NCBI RefSeq assembly: GCF_030373445.1
Contig: NZ_JAUCYU010000010.1
Span: forward strand, 1-64,000
Origin: Roseovarius sp.
Lineage (GTDB): Bacteria; Pseudomonadota; Alphaproteobacteria; Rhodobacterales; Rhodobacteraceae
DNA: 64,000 bases
Reading direction: 5' to 3'
The notes below the pieces were generated by a model. It saw nothing but the letters and a program-made list of their open reading frames with translations. It made no database searches and had not been told where the DNA came from. The position numbers and the translations under genes are program-made. Of this stretch, positions 8,871-17,546 are shown piece after piece. How positions within the stretch are numbered: position 1 is the stretch's first letter; every line of letters starts with the position of its first letter.

Positions 8871-9985
8871 GCGAGCCGCTTTCGCGTCAGCCGCACGGAC
8901 AGCGCAATCAGGACCGCGGCCATCCCCGCCAGCACGGCCGCGTTGGGGAGGATGACGCTCCAGACGTTGCCGGCGAGGAAGATCGTCTGCAGTAGGCTGA
9001 CGAAGTAGCGGGCCGGAAAGACGTAGGTGATCATCTGGATCACCCAGGGCATCGAGCGGATGTCGAACATGAAGCCCGACAGCATCATCGCCGGCAGGAA
9101 GCTGATCATCATGGCGGCCTGGCTGGCCAGGAACTGGCTCTTTGTCGCGGAGGAGATGACCAGCCCGATGCCGAGGGCGACCAGCAGGTAGAGGACCGAA
9201 ACGCCGGCCAGGACCAGCGCAGAGCCGCGGAACGGCACGCCGAAGAGGACCAGGCTGCCGATGACCGACAGCGCGAGCCCGATCATGCCGAGCACGAAAT
9301 AGGGCACCGTCTTGCCGAGCAGCAGCTCGGCGCTGCGCACCGGCGTGACGAACAGGGCCTCGAAGGTACCGCGCTCCCATTCCCGTGCCACGACCAGCGC
9401 CGTCAGCAGGGCGCCGATCAGCGTCATCACCAGGACGATGAGGCCGGGGACGAGGAAATAGGTGCTCTCGTTCGCCTCGTTGAACCACATCCGGCCCTGG
9501 ACCGAGACCGGCGCCACCGCCAGCGCGCGCCCGCGAACCGCCTCGCGGGCCATCCAGGCGGCGACGGCCCCGCGCGCGTACCCCAGCGAGATCCGCGCGG
9601 TGTTGGCGTCGGCACCGTGCACGATGACCTGGATCTCGGCCTGCTCGTTCTGGACGTCACGCGCGAAGTCGGGCGGGATGCGGACGATCGCACGGACGGT
9701 GCGGTCGAGCAGCAGTGTCTCGGCCTCGGCCATCGTCTTGACGTGGACCGCGTCGAAATAGTTCGAGAGGTCGAAGCCCGAGGCCGCGCCCTGGGCATCG
9801 GCCGACGTCTCTTCCATGACGATGGCGACGGGGACATTCTTGACGTCGAGGTCGAGCCCGTAGCCGAAGAGCAGCAGCATCGCCAGCGGCATGACGATGC
9901 CGATCGCGATGCTGCTGGGGTCGCGCAGGAGCTGCCAGGTCTCCTTGCGGATCAGCGCGGCGGTTCTGCGCGCGGCACCGGTCAT
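8867..9985 (-). CDS. ABC-2 type transporter permease (YbhS-like)
   Basis: A 372-residue permease with the same plan as its downstream neighbour: helix IAIGIVMPLAMLLLFGYGLDL, a periplasmic domain, then five helices with VVAREWERGTFEALFVTPVRSAELLLGK. The two permeases probably form the heterodimeric channel of the exporter. The start codon overlaps the stop of the ATPase gene and the stop overlaps the start of the next permease, both as ATGA, so the operon is tightly coupled. Confidence 0.88.
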   Translation of the reverse strand: MTGAARRTAALIRKETWQLLRDPSSIAIGIVMPLAMLLLFGYGLDLDVKNVPVAIVMEETSADAQGAASGFDLSNYFDAVHVKTMAEAETLLLDRTVRAIVRIPPDFARDVQNEQAEIQVIVHGADANTARISLGYARGAVAAWMAREAVRGRALAVAPVSVQGRMWFNEANESTYFLVPGLIVLVMTLIGALLTALVVAREWERGTFEALFVTPVRSAELLLGKTVPYFVLGMIGLALSVIGSLVLFGVPFRGSALVLAGVSVLYLLVALGIGLVISSATKSQFLASQAAMMISFLPAMMLSGFMFDIRSMPWVIQMITYVFPARYFVSLLQTIFLAGNVWSVILPNAAVLAGMAAVLIALSVRLTRKRLA

Positions 9986-11739
9986 GCCGCACCCCGCGCG
10001 CCCGCCTGCCGGGCCTTTTCGACGATGGCGATGAAGGCGTCCTCCATCGTGGCCGCCGTGCCGCCCGCGCGGGCGCGGACCTCGGCGGGGGTGCCCTCGG
10101 CCAGGGCGCGGCCGGCATCCATGATGATGATCCGGTCGCAGTATTCCGCCTCTTCCATGAAATGCGTGGTCACGATCACGGTGACACCGCTTTCGGCAAG
10201 AGCGGTGATGCGGCCCCAGAACTCGCGCCTGGCCAACGGGTCGGCACCGCTGGTGGCCTCGTCTAGGAACAGGATCTGCGGTTCGTGCAGCAGCGCGGCG
10301 GCCATGGCGAGGCGCTGCTTGAAGCCGCCCGGCAACTGCCGGCTTGGCAGCGTCGCGAGGGGGGCGAGGTCGAACTGGTCCTTCGCCCAGGCAATGCGTT
10401 CGCGCCGGCGCCGGCCGCGCAGGCCGTAGGCGCTGGCGAAGAAGCGCAGGTTGTCGTCGACGCTCAGATCGCCGTAGAGCGAGAATTTCTGCGCCACGTA
10501 GCCGAGCCGCTCCCGGGCCTCGGCGCGCGAGGTGCGCAGGTCGGCGCCGGCCACGTGCAGCGTGCCCGCGCTGGCCGGCAGAAGCCCGCAGAGCATCCGG
10601 AACGTGGTGCTCTTGCCGGCGCCGTTCGGGCCGAGCAGGCCGTAGATCTCGCCGCGCCGGACCTGGAAGCCGATACGGTCGACGGCGGTGAAGTCGCCGA
10701 AGGTCCGGACCAGATCGCGGACCTCCACCGCGACCTCGGCGCTGCCTTCTTCGGCGGCGCGTAGGTCGAGCGTGTTGCGGGCGCTGTCCCCGGCCACCGC
10801 GGCAAAGACGGTCATGAACCCATCCTCGAACCGGGCGGGAACGGGCTTCAGCGTCACCTCCTTGCCTTCGATGCCGATGGGCGCCCGGTTCTCGCGGGTG
10901 GCGCGCACGACCCTCACCTTTCCGGCCTCGGGCACCGCGTCGACCACGCCGGGGGTCGCGAAGAGGCGCGCCTGCAGCGACCTCGCCGGCATGCCCTCGG
11001 GCGGCGCGGCGATGTAGCTGCACCCTTCGGCCTTCGCGGTGATCGTTCCGGGAGCGCCCTCGGCCAGCATCCGGCCCTCGTGCAGGACGACGCAATGGTC
11101 GCAGCGCTCCGCCTCGTCGAGGTAGGAGGTGCTGACCAGGACGCTCAGCCCGTCCTCCTCGATCAGGGTGGTGACGATTTCCCACAGCTCGCGGCGGGAC
11201 AGCGGGTCGACCCCGACCGTCGGCTCGTCGAGCAGCAGAAGCCGCGGCGTGCGGACCAGCGTGCAGGCGAGGCCGAGCTTCTGCTTCATGCCGCCCGAGA
11301 GCTTGCCGGCCAGCCTCTGGCGAAACCGGCCGAGCTGGGTCATCTCCATCAGGCGGGGATAGATCGCCGCGCGCTCGTCCCGGGTGACGCCGTGCAGGTC
11401 GGCGTAGAGGTCCAGGTTCTCCTGAACGCTGAGATCCTCGTAGAGGCCGAATTTTTGGGGCATGTAGCCGACGACGTTCTGAACCTCCTGCGGGGCGGCC
11501 GAGACGTTTTGGCCGAGCACCTCGACCTCGCCGTCATCGGGCAGCATCAGGCCGCAGAGCAGGCGGATCAGCGTCGTCTTGCCGGCGCCATCCGGGCCGA
11601 TGAGCGCGGCCAGGGTGCCGGGGGCGACGGCGAAGCCGATCCCGTCCAGCGCCGTCACCGTCTCGCCCGTCTCGCGCTGGAATGTCTTGCGAAGGTCGCG
11701 CACCGCCACCACGGCGCCCGCTGCGCTATCGCCCGGCAT
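9982..11739 (-). CDS. tandem-domain ABC transporter ATP-binding protein (YbhF-like)
   Basis: A 585-residue cytoplasmic ATPase with two nucleotide-binding domains in one chain. NBD1 has Walker A GPDGAGKTT, signature LSGGMKQK and Walker B LLLLDEPTVGVDP. NBD2, from about residue 325, has Walker A GPNGAGKST, a signature altered to LPGGFKQR, and Walker B ILFLDEATSGADP. The loss of the signature serine in NBD2 suggests the two ATP sites are not equivalent. I chose ATG 11739, which overlaps the end of the HlyD gene; a longer Arg-rich N-terminal form is possible but unlikely. It energises the two downstream permeases. Confidence 0.88.
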   Translation of the reverse strand: MPGDSAAGAVVAVRDLRKTFQRETGETVTALDGIGFAVAPGTLAALIGPDGAGKTTLIRLLCGLMLPDDGEVEVLGQNVSAAPQEVQNVVGYMPQKFGLYEDLSVQENLDLYADLHGVTRDERAAIYPRLMEMTQLGRFRQRLAGKLSGGMKQKLGLACTLVRTPRLLLLDEPTVGVDPLSRRELWEIVTTLIEEDGLSVLVSTSYLDEAERCDHCVVLHEGRMLAEGAPGTITAKAEGCSYIAAPPEGMPARSLQARLFATPGVVDAVPEAGKVRVVRATRENRAPIGIEGKEVTLKPVPARFEDGFMTVFAAVAGDSARNTLDLRAAEEGSAEVAVEVRDLVRTFGDFTAVDRIGFQVRRGEIYGLLGPNGAGKSTTFRMLCGLLPASAGTLHVAGADLRTSRAEARERLGYVAQKFSLYGDLSVDDNLRFFASAYGLRGRRRRERIAWAKDQFDLAPLATLPSRQLPGGFKQRLAMAAALLHEPQILFLDEATSGADPLARREFWGRITALAESGVTVIVTTHFMEEAEYCDRIIIMDAGRALAEGTPAEVRARAGGTAATMEDAFIAIVEKARQAGARGAA

Positions 11740-12727
11740 TGGCGGCCTCGCCCGTCTGCGGCACAACCGTCGCCGGCATGCCGAGGCGCAAGACGTTCCC
11801 GGGGTCCTTCACGATCACCCGCACCTCGTAGACGAGGCTCGTCCGCAGCTCCTCGGTCTGCACGCTGCTCGGCGTGAACTCTGCCACCGGCGAGATGAAC
11901 CCGATCCAGCCGTCGAAGCCATGGCCCGGGAAGCTGTCGACGCTCACACGGGCGGACATGCCGGGGCGCAGCCGTCCGAGATTTGTCTCGGAGACGTAGG
12001 CCCGCACCCATTTCGGATCGCTCCGCGCCAGGGACACCACCGGGCGGGTCGGCGAGGCGATCTCGCCCGGCTCCATCAGGCGGGAGAGGACGACGCCCGC
12101 CACCGGCGAGGCCAGTTCCGCGTCGGCGAGCTGCGACTGCATGTAGTCCAGCTGGCTCCGGGCCGCCTCGAACTGTGCCTCTGCCTGGGCAATCTCCTCG
12201 TCGCGCGGGCCGGCAACGACAAGGTCGAGTGCGCGCTCCGCCTTGGCCGCGTTGGCCTGTGCGCTGTCGGCAGCGGCCTGCGCCTGATCGAATTCCCGCT
12301 GGGTCGTGGTGCCGTTGTCGCGCAGGGCGATCTGCCGCTCGAACTCTCGCTGGGCGTTCCTGGCCACGGCCTTGGCGGCAGCGAGGTTCGCCTCGGCCTG
12401 GGCGATCTCCTCGGGCCTGCTGCCACTGCGAAGCTCGTCGAGTACCGCCTGCTGCGCCGCCACCTGGGCCCTGGCCCGTGCGACCTGCGGCGCGAGGCGG
12501 GCGGTGTCGAGGCGGGCCACGACCTGCCTTTCGGCGACGGGGTCGCCTTCCTCGACCAGAACCTCGGCGATGCGCTCGCTGCCCTGGAAGGCGAGGGAGA
12601 CCTGGCGCAGCTGCACGTTGCCCGTGAGGACGAACGCCTCGGGGCCGCCCTGACGGTTCAGATACCACCAGACACCGGCCGCGGCAGCGGCCAGGACGAC
12701 AAGGGCGAGGACGAGACGCTTTGGCAT
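11726..12727 (-). CDS. HlyD family periplasmic adaptor (membrane fusion) protein
   Basis: A 333-residue protein with one N-terminal transmembrane anchor (LVLALVVLAAAAAGVWWYL). Next come a split biotinyl-lipoyl domain and a long alpha-helical coiled-coil hairpin rich in Ala, Gln and Glu (residues about 85-200), then a beta-barrel ending in VRVIVKDPGNVLRLGMPATV. This is the standard adaptor of tripartite exporters, bridging the inner-membrane ABC unit to an outer-membrane channel. No TolC-like gene is present, so it probably uses one encoded elsewhere. First structural gene of the exporter operon after the tetR gene. Confidence 0.88.
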   Translation of the reverse strand: MPKRLVLALVVLAAAAAGVWWYLNRQGGPEAFVLTGNVQLRQVSLAFQGSERIAEVLVEEGDPVAERQVVARLDTARLAPQVARARAQVAAQQAVLDELRSGSRPEEIAQAEANLAAAKAVARNAQREFERQIALRDNGTTTQREFDQAQAAADSAQANAAKAERALDLVVAGPRDEEIAQAEAQFEAARSQLDYMQSQLADAELASPVAGVVLSRLMEPGEIASPTRPVVSLARSDPKWVRAYVSETNLGRLRPGMSARVSVDSFPGHGFDGWIGFISPVAEFTPSSVQTEELRTSLVYEVRVIVKDPGNVLRLGMPATVVPQTGEAANAGR

Positions 12728-12832
12728 TGACCTATCGCTTCCCGGGTCCGCCGCCGGTGCCGGGGCGGATGTTTGCAAGGGTGTCCGAGTGGTTCATGGT
12801 GCCGAACACGCAGTTTCCGGCGAAAAACAACA

Positions 12833-13510
12833 TCATGCGTTGGGCTCCGGCGGTGTTCCATCTGCGTGGTTTTTCAGCAGGCCGTGCAGGATCGCGTCCG
12901 AGTGCTGCCGGGCGAGGCGATCGAGATCGAGGCCGGGGACGTCCAGCTTGCCGAGGACCTCGGTGAACAGCAGCCCGACGATGATCGGGCCCATAATCGA
13001 GAAGACCTGAAGCCGGGCGTCCCCCTCGCGGATTTCGCCGCGCGCCTGGGCGCGGCTGAGCGCGGTCTCGACCGCGCCCAGCATCGGCCCGGCGACGGTC
13101 TCGAACCAGACCTGCGCGAGGTCGGGGAAACGGTCGACTTCCCGAAGGATCAGGCGCGCGATGGCCGGGGCGCGGCTCTTGCCGATGGTCTCGACGAACC
13201 GGCCGGTCAGCATCGGGACGAGGTCTTCGAGCGGCATGTCGAAGCCGCTTAGCTCGGTCATCTGCTGCACGTTGGCGGACGCCACATGCTGCACGACGGC
13301 GCGGAAAAGCTGCTCCTTGGTCTCGAAGTAGATGTAGATGGTGCCCTTGGCGATGCCGGCCCGCCGCGCCACCTCGTCGAGCTTCGTGGCTTCGAACCCG
13401 TTCTCCAGGAAGCAGTCGAGGGCGACCTCGACGATCTCGCCGGGCCGCGCCTCCTTGCGGCGGCGACGGACACCCGCTGTCTTCTTCGGCTTGTCGGTCT
13501 TTCCAGTCAT
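12833..13510 (-). CDS. TetR/AcrR family transcriptional regulator
   Basis: A 225-residue repressor-type protein. After a basic N-terminus (MTGKTDKPKKTAGVRRRRKEAR), residues about 20-66 form the TetR helix-turn-helix (IVEVALDCFLENGFEATKLDE, then GIAKGTIYIYFETKEQLFRAVV). The C-terminal ligand domain resembles the TetR_C families of exporter regulators. The start ATG 13510 has CAGGAG at the right distance. It lies 105 bp upstream of, and in the same direction as, the HlyD gene. By analogy with ybiH/cecR upstream of ybhGFSR, it probably represses the exporter. No clear operator palindrome was found. Confidence 0.85.
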   Translation of the reverse strand: MTGKTDKPKKTAGVRRRRKEARPGEIVEVALDCFLENGFEATKLDEVARRAGIAKGTIYIYFETKEQLFRAVVQHVASANVQQMTELSGFDMPLEDLVPMLTGRFVETIGKSRAPAIARLILREVDRFPDLAQVWFETVAGPMLGAVETALSRAQARGEIREGDARLQVFSIMGPIIVGLLFTEVLGKLDVPGLDLDRLARQHSDAILHGLLKNHADGTPPEPNA

Positions 13511-13514
13511 GTTT

Positions 13515-13700
13515 CTCCTGCTGTTCCTGGCCCATGACGGTGACGGCCCTCGGCCCGCCCTTGACGGCACCGCAAGCCGGCAGCCGCCCGGCCGGGCGGA
13601 GGATCCCGGTCGAGAGCACGTTGATGAACCGCCGGCCGTGGCCGCGCTCGGTCATCTTCAGCGCGGCTGACTTGGCGATGAAGAACGCGCCATCGAGGTC
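13515..13700 (-). pseudogene. remnant of a short-chain dehydrogenase/reductase gene
   Basis: The minus strand upstream of tetR encodes DLDGAFFIAKSAALKMTERG, then FINVLSTGILRPAGRLPA, then CGAVKGGPRAVTV. This is recognisably the middle of an SDR enzyme (NLDGAFF..A, then YxxxK). The catalytic tyrosine is Cys in this copy (CGAVK), and there is no N-terminal Rossmann half and no C-terminus. The fragment runs directly into the ribosome binding site of tetR, so it looks like the decayed remains of a former neighbour. Confidence 0.6.
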
Positions 13701-13914
13701 GGGTATCGACCGTCCTGTCTTCTTGGTGACTCCGCGGTCAGTGACTGTCAAGTCATAATGACTCGGACACGCCCCTCCGACCCTGCAGGCCGTGGGTGGC
13801 GGGTGACGTGGCCTTCGCCGTGAAACCGCCCTGCAAAAATTTCCCCTGTCCCCCCGATCTTTTGACCTGCCGGAGCGTTCTTCTACGTAAGTGACCATGT
13901 TGAGGAGCACCGAC

Positions 13915-14913
13915 ATGCAAGCCAAACCCCGGGGCCAGGCGGCCACCCATCCGGTCGAGATACCGCGGCGCGGATGGTGGGATATCGTGCGCCGGCTGGT
14001 CTGGGGCATTCCCGCCGATCACCTGTCGGTGGTGGCCGCGGGGGTGGCGTTCTTCGGGCTGCTGGCGATCTTTCCCGCCGTGGTGGCGCTGATTTCCATC
14101 GCCGGCGTGCTGCTCGACCCGGTGGACGTGGCGAGCCAGCTCGAGGCCTATATCGGGATGCTGCCGCAGGAGGCGGCGGCGATCATCCAGGACCAGGTTC
14201 TGAAGGTGACCGGCGGTGACGAGGCGGCCACGGGCTTTGCCGCCATCCTCGGGCTGCTGCTGGCGATCTACGGCGCCACGCGGGGCATGATGACGCTGAT
14301 GGAGGGGATGAACATCGCCTATGGCGAGAGCGAGACCCGCGGCTTCGTGGCGCTTTACGCCACCGGCGTGGCGCTGACGCTGGTGATCATCGTGGGGCTG
14401 CTGACCGCGCTGGTCTTCATGATCGTCCTGCCGGCGGTGGTCGGGTTTCTCGGGCTGCCGGGGAAGGTGGAGACGGCGATCGTCTGGCTGCAATGGCCGG
14501 TGCTGGCGCTGCTGGCGGTGCTGGGGCTGGCGGTGCTCTACCGGTTCGGGCCGGCGCGGGCCAAGGCGCGGTGGCGCTGGATCAGCCCCGGCGCGGTGGT
14601 GGCCACGTTCCTGTGGATGTTGGGGACGATCGGCTTCTCGCTCTACACCCAGAATTTCGCCAGCTACAACGAGACCTATGGCACGCTGGGCGGGGTGATC
14701 ATCCTGCTGACATGGCTGTGGCTGTCGTCGTTCATCGTGCTGGCCGGCGCCAAGCTGAATGCCGAGATCGAGCACCAGACGCGGCGCGACACCACCACCG
14801 GACCGCCCAGGCCCGAGGGGGAACGCGGGGCGATCAAGGCGGATACCTATCCCGACGGGCTGACGGCACCGGAAGAGGGGCCGGGCCGGGGCCTGCGCAA
14901 GCCGGACATCTGA
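13915..14913 (+). CDS. YihY/virulence factor BrkB family inner-membrane protein
   Basis: A 332-residue protein with about six transmembrane segments, starting at DHLSVVAAGVAFFGLLAIFPAVVALIS and including the family's conserved NETYGTLGGVIILLTWLWLSSFIVLAGAKLNAE. The charged C-terminal tail is cytoplasmic. The ATG at 13915 has GAGGAG at ideal spacing; earlier in-frame GTG and ATG codons at 13891 and 13897 lack this. YihY/BrkB proteins are widespread and of uncertain function; an older idea that they are RNase BN is not supported. Confidence 0.88.
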   Translation: MQAKPRGQAATHPVEIPRRGWWDIVRRLVWGIPADHLSVVAAGVAFFGLLAIFPAVVALISIAGVLLDPVDVASQLEAYIGMLPQEAAAIIQDQVLKVTGGDEAATGFAAILGLLLAIYGATRGMMTLMEGMNIAYGESETRGFVALYATGVALTLVIIVGLLTALVFMIVLPAVVGFLGLPGKVETAIVWLQWPVLALLAVLGLAVLYRFGPARAKARWRWISPGAVVATFLWMLGTIGFSLYTQNFASYNETYGTLGGVIILLTWLWLSSFIVLAGAKLNAEIEHQTRRDTTTGPPRPEGERGAIKADTYPDGLTAPEEGPGRGLRKPDI

Positions 14914-14993
14914 GCGGCCACCAGATTTTCGTGGACAGGCGGGCGGAGAGGATTCACCATGGATGCGGGATCTGTGACGGGGGGGGATCGGGG

Positions 14994-15347
14994 ATGGCCG
15001 AGGAAGACGAGTTGATGGCGCTGTTCCGGCGTTACGAGGCGGCGCTGCGCGCCGGGGATTCCGAGGCCTGCGCGGCCTGCTATGCCGAGGACGCGGAGTA
15101 TATCGCCTCGGCCATGGCGCCGGTGCACGGGCGGGAGGCGATCCACGACCTGCATGACGAGCTGTTCCTGGTGGGTGTCAAGCAATGGTCGGTCAAGGTG
15201 CGGAGCGTCGCCGTGTCGGGCTGGATGGCCTATTCGCGGCAGAAGGTCGTCTCGGACGGGACGGCGTCGGACGTGCTGCTGGTGGCGGTGAAGGGCCGTG
15301 ACGGGGTCTGGCTGATCCAGGCGGAGGCGGAAATCCCGGTGCGGTAG
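14994..15347 (+). CDS. NTF2-like/SnoaL-like protein
   Basis: A 117-residue single-domain protein. The sequence LMALFRRYEAALRAGDSEACAACYAEDAEYI, followed by PVHGREAIHDLHDELF and a beta-rich C-terminal half (DGTASDVLLVAVKGRDGVWLIQAEAEI), fits the cone-shaped NTF2/SnoaL/DUF4440 fold. Members include small enzymes and ketosteroid-isomerase relatives. No catalytic pair can be assigned. It lies 80 bp after the BrkB gene and 11 bp before the DUF1801 gene, in the same direction. Confidence 0.7.
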   Translation: MAEEDELMALFRRYEAALRAGDSEACAACYAEDAEYIASAMAPVHGREAIHDLHDELFLVGVKQWSVKVRSVAVSGWMAYSRQKVVSDGTASDVLLVAVKGRDGVWLIQAEAEIPVR

Positions 15348-15358
15348 AGGGGGAAGGC

Positions 15359-15715
15359 ATGGCGGAGTTCGTGGGTCACGAGGCCTATATCGCGGCGGCG
15401 CCCGAGGCGTTCCGGCCGCTGCTGGAGGAACTGCGCGCGGGGCTGGCCCGGGCGTTGCCCGAGGCGGAGGAGGTCATCCGCTACGACATGCCGGGATTTG
15501 CCATCGGCGACAGGATCGTGGCCGGGTACGCGGCGTTCTCGAAGCAGTGCGGGCTTTACCTGGCCAAGGGAGCGATTGCGGCCCATGCCGATGATATCGC
15601 CGCGGCGGGGCTGAAGGCCACGAAGACGGGGGTGACCTTCACGCCGAAGCGGCCGATCCCGGCTGCGCTGGTGGCGAAGCTGGCGGTCGCGTCGCGCGAG
15701 GCGAACGGGGTTTGA
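15359..15715 (+). CDS. DUF1801 (YdhG-like) domain protein
   Basis: A 118-residue protein. YIAAAPEAFRPLLEELRAGLARALPEAEEVIRYDMPGFAIGDRIVAGYAAFSKQCGLYL matches the DUF1801/YdhG family of small soluble proteins with a frataxin-like alpha/beta fold. The conserved YxMPxF-type motif (YDMPGF) and the KTGVTFTPKRPIPAALV C-terminus are present. Role unknown. Probably co-transcribed with the preceding NTF2-like gene. Confidence 0.75.
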   Translation: MAEFVGHEAYIAAAPEAFRPLLEELRAGLARALPEAEEVIRYDMPGFAIGDRIVAGYAAFSKQCGLYLAKGAIAAHADDIAAAGLKATKTGVTFTPKRPIPAALVAKLAVASREANGV

Positions 15716-16190
15716 GGGGGCCGGTCGGGCCCGTGGCGCCGAGCTGAGTAGACGTCATATTTTTCAGGACATGTTCAATCGCCGGGGCCGGACCCTGCAT
15801 CCGGCGACGTCGCGGGCCCGCGTGGCAAACCCCGTCTTCCCGGGGGGCTACGCGCCATCCTGGCGCCGCGAGTCCCGTCATCGGGCAAAGGGACGGGACC
15901 AGCCGGCCGGCCTCACCCCTACCTGAATGGGGGAGCCCTTAAGGGGAAATGACAGGCAGGGCGCATCCAATATCATGAAGAGCGTGCAAATAACCGGCAT
16001 GTCATGCGGCCTCGTGGCTTCGCTCATTTTGCTCATCCGAGTGGCCTGCGGGCGATGAGCGACGTCTGGTCGCGTGCTCCTCGCGGCGCCGCCGGTTCCT
16101 TTGGGCATGAACAACGAAAATGGGGCGCAACCCCCCGGGAACAGATTGACGCGGGTTCGACCTGCGGAACCACAACAAGGAGAAACTGAA
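15716..16190. other. 475-bp intergenic region: terminator-like hairpin and upstream control region of the first amide/urea transporter
   Basis: No gene is supported here. A hairpin with arms GTCCCGTC (15872-15879) and GACGGGAC (15892-15899) probably ends the preceding operon. Downstream, CTACCTGAATGGGGGAG at 15919-15935 is a degenerate relative of the perfect CTACCCGATCGGGTAG palindrome found upstream of the urease genes. GCATGTCATGC at 15997-16007 is a short perfect inverted repeat. A strong ribosome binding site (AAGGAG) precedes the binding-protein gene. Confidence 0.45.
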
Positions 16191-17480
16191 ATGCGCGCTA
16201 GGAATTCACGGGCCCGACGGCTGAATGCGACGGCGATGCTTTGCGCGGCCTTCGCCGGGCTCTCGACAACGGCCGCCCAGGCGGCGACGGACGAGGAAAT
16301 CGTGCTTTGCACGATCGACGACACGACCGGCAACCTGGCCGCGATGTCGACGCCCAAGACCTGGGGCTACGCGCTTGCGGTCGAGGAGATCAACGAGGCC
16401 GGCGGCATCATGGTGGATGGCGTGCAGAAGATGGTCAAGCACGTGCAGTATGACGGCCAGTCGGATGTCGGCCGCTACGGTCAGCTGACCCAGCAGTGCA
16501 TCTTCGAGGACGAGGCCGACGTCGTCATGGCCGGCTATACCGGCGCCGAGCGCGAAGCCGCGCGCGTCGAGGCCGTGCGCAACGAGACGATCTTCTGGCA
16601 CAACAACCAGGGCGAGGGCGGTATCGCGGACCGGTATTCGTTCTTCTCCGGTCCGACGCCCGAACAGCAGGTGCTTCCCGCGCTCGAATGGATGATCGAT
16701 GAATTCGGGCCGCGCATGACCTTCATCGGGGCCGATTACAACTTCTGCCGCGCCATCGGCGCATGGGTGCGGACCGCCGCGGGCCTTTACGAGGGCGACC
16801 TCGTGATGGAGGAATACTTTCCCTTCGACGTGAACCAGTGGCAGCAGACCATCGGTGAAATCCAGAACATCGGGCCGGACTTCCAGGTTCATTGCCTGGT
16901 GGGCGGCGACCAGGTGCAATTCTATCCGCAGGCCGATGCCGCCGGGCTCAAGACGCCCGCCTGGTCGAACGTGACCATCGCCGATGGCTACGAACACAAG
17001 ATCTTCCCCGCGCCCCAGCTCGAGAACATGCACGTTCCGCCGGGCTATATCGAGGACGTGCCGGGCGAGAACAGCGAGGCGTTCGCGGCCAAGATCCGGG
17101 AACGCCATCCGGACGCGCCCTACGTGAACGAACACGCGGCCTTCGGCTATGTCGCGGTGAAGGCGATGGCGAAAGCCTGGGCGGCGGCCGGCACGACCGA
17201 GACCGAGGCGGTCATCGAGGCGCTCGAGGCCGGTGTGACGGTCGAGGAGGCACCGGGCGGGTCGTGGTCGCTGGTGGGCGATCAGCACCATGCGGCGCTT
17301 CCGACCTACCTGTTCAAGGTCGAGGCCGATCACTCCCTCTCGCTCATCAGCGAACTGGGCGTGACCGAACCGTCGTTCCTTTCCGACATCGGTGTCGACG
17401 TGCGCGAATTCGGATCGGGCGACGGCGAGACCTACCTGCCGACCGACAACCCCGCCTGGGCGGACTTCTTCGCCGAGTGA
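16191..17480 (+). CDS. amide/urea ABC transporter, periplasmic substrate-binding protein (UrtA-like)
   Basis: A 429-residue exported type-I periplasmic binding protein of the UrtA/FmdD/AmiC-like family. A Sec-type signal peptide covers residues 1-31, cleaved near AQAA. The mature part begins EEIVLCTIDDTTGNLAA, and the family-typical segments QYDGQSDVGRYGQL and FWHNNQGEGGIADRYSFF are present. AAGGAG sits 8 nt before the ATG. It heads a five-gene Urt/Liv-type operon. FmdD and UrtA relatives bind short-chain amides or urea; which of these is bound here is not resolved by eye. A strong stem-loop follows the stop. Confidence 0.88.
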   Translation: MRARNSRARRLNATAMLCAAFAGLSTTAAQAATDEEIVLCTIDDTTGNLAAMSTPKTWGYALAVEEINEAGGIMVDGVQKMVKHVQYDGQSDVGRYGQLTQQCIFEDEADVVMAGYTGAEREAARVEAVRNETIFWHNNQGEGGIADRYSFFSGPTPEQQVLPALEWMIDEFGPRMTFIGADYNFCRAIGAWVRTAAGLYEGDLVMEEYFPFDVNQWQQTIGEIQNIGPDFQVHCLVGGDQVQFYPQADAAGLKTPAWSNVTIADGYEHKIFPAPQLENMHVPPGYIEDVPGENSEAFAAKIRERHPDAPYVNEHAAFGYVAVKAMAKAWAAAGTTETEAVIEALEAGVTVEEAPGGSWSLVGDQHHAALPTYLFKVEADHSLSLISELGVTEPSFLSDIGVDVREFGSGDGETYLPTDNPAWADFFAE

Positions 17481-17488
17481 GCCAATGA

Positions 17489-17514
17489 CAGGCGCGGGTT
17501 CCGACCCGCGCCTG
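17489..17514 (+). promoter_or_regulatory. intercistronic stem-loop after the binding-protein gene
   Basis: Arms CAGGCGCGGGT (17489-17499) and ACCCGCGCCTG (17504-17514) form a perfect 11-bp stem with a TCCG loop, 9 nt after the stop and 33 nt before the permease start. Hairpins at this position in binding-protein operons commonly protect the upstream mRNA or partially terminate transcription, giving excess binding protein. Confidence 0.7.
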
Positions 17515-17546
17515 CATGACAGGAAACAGAGGTTCGAGCCAATCCC

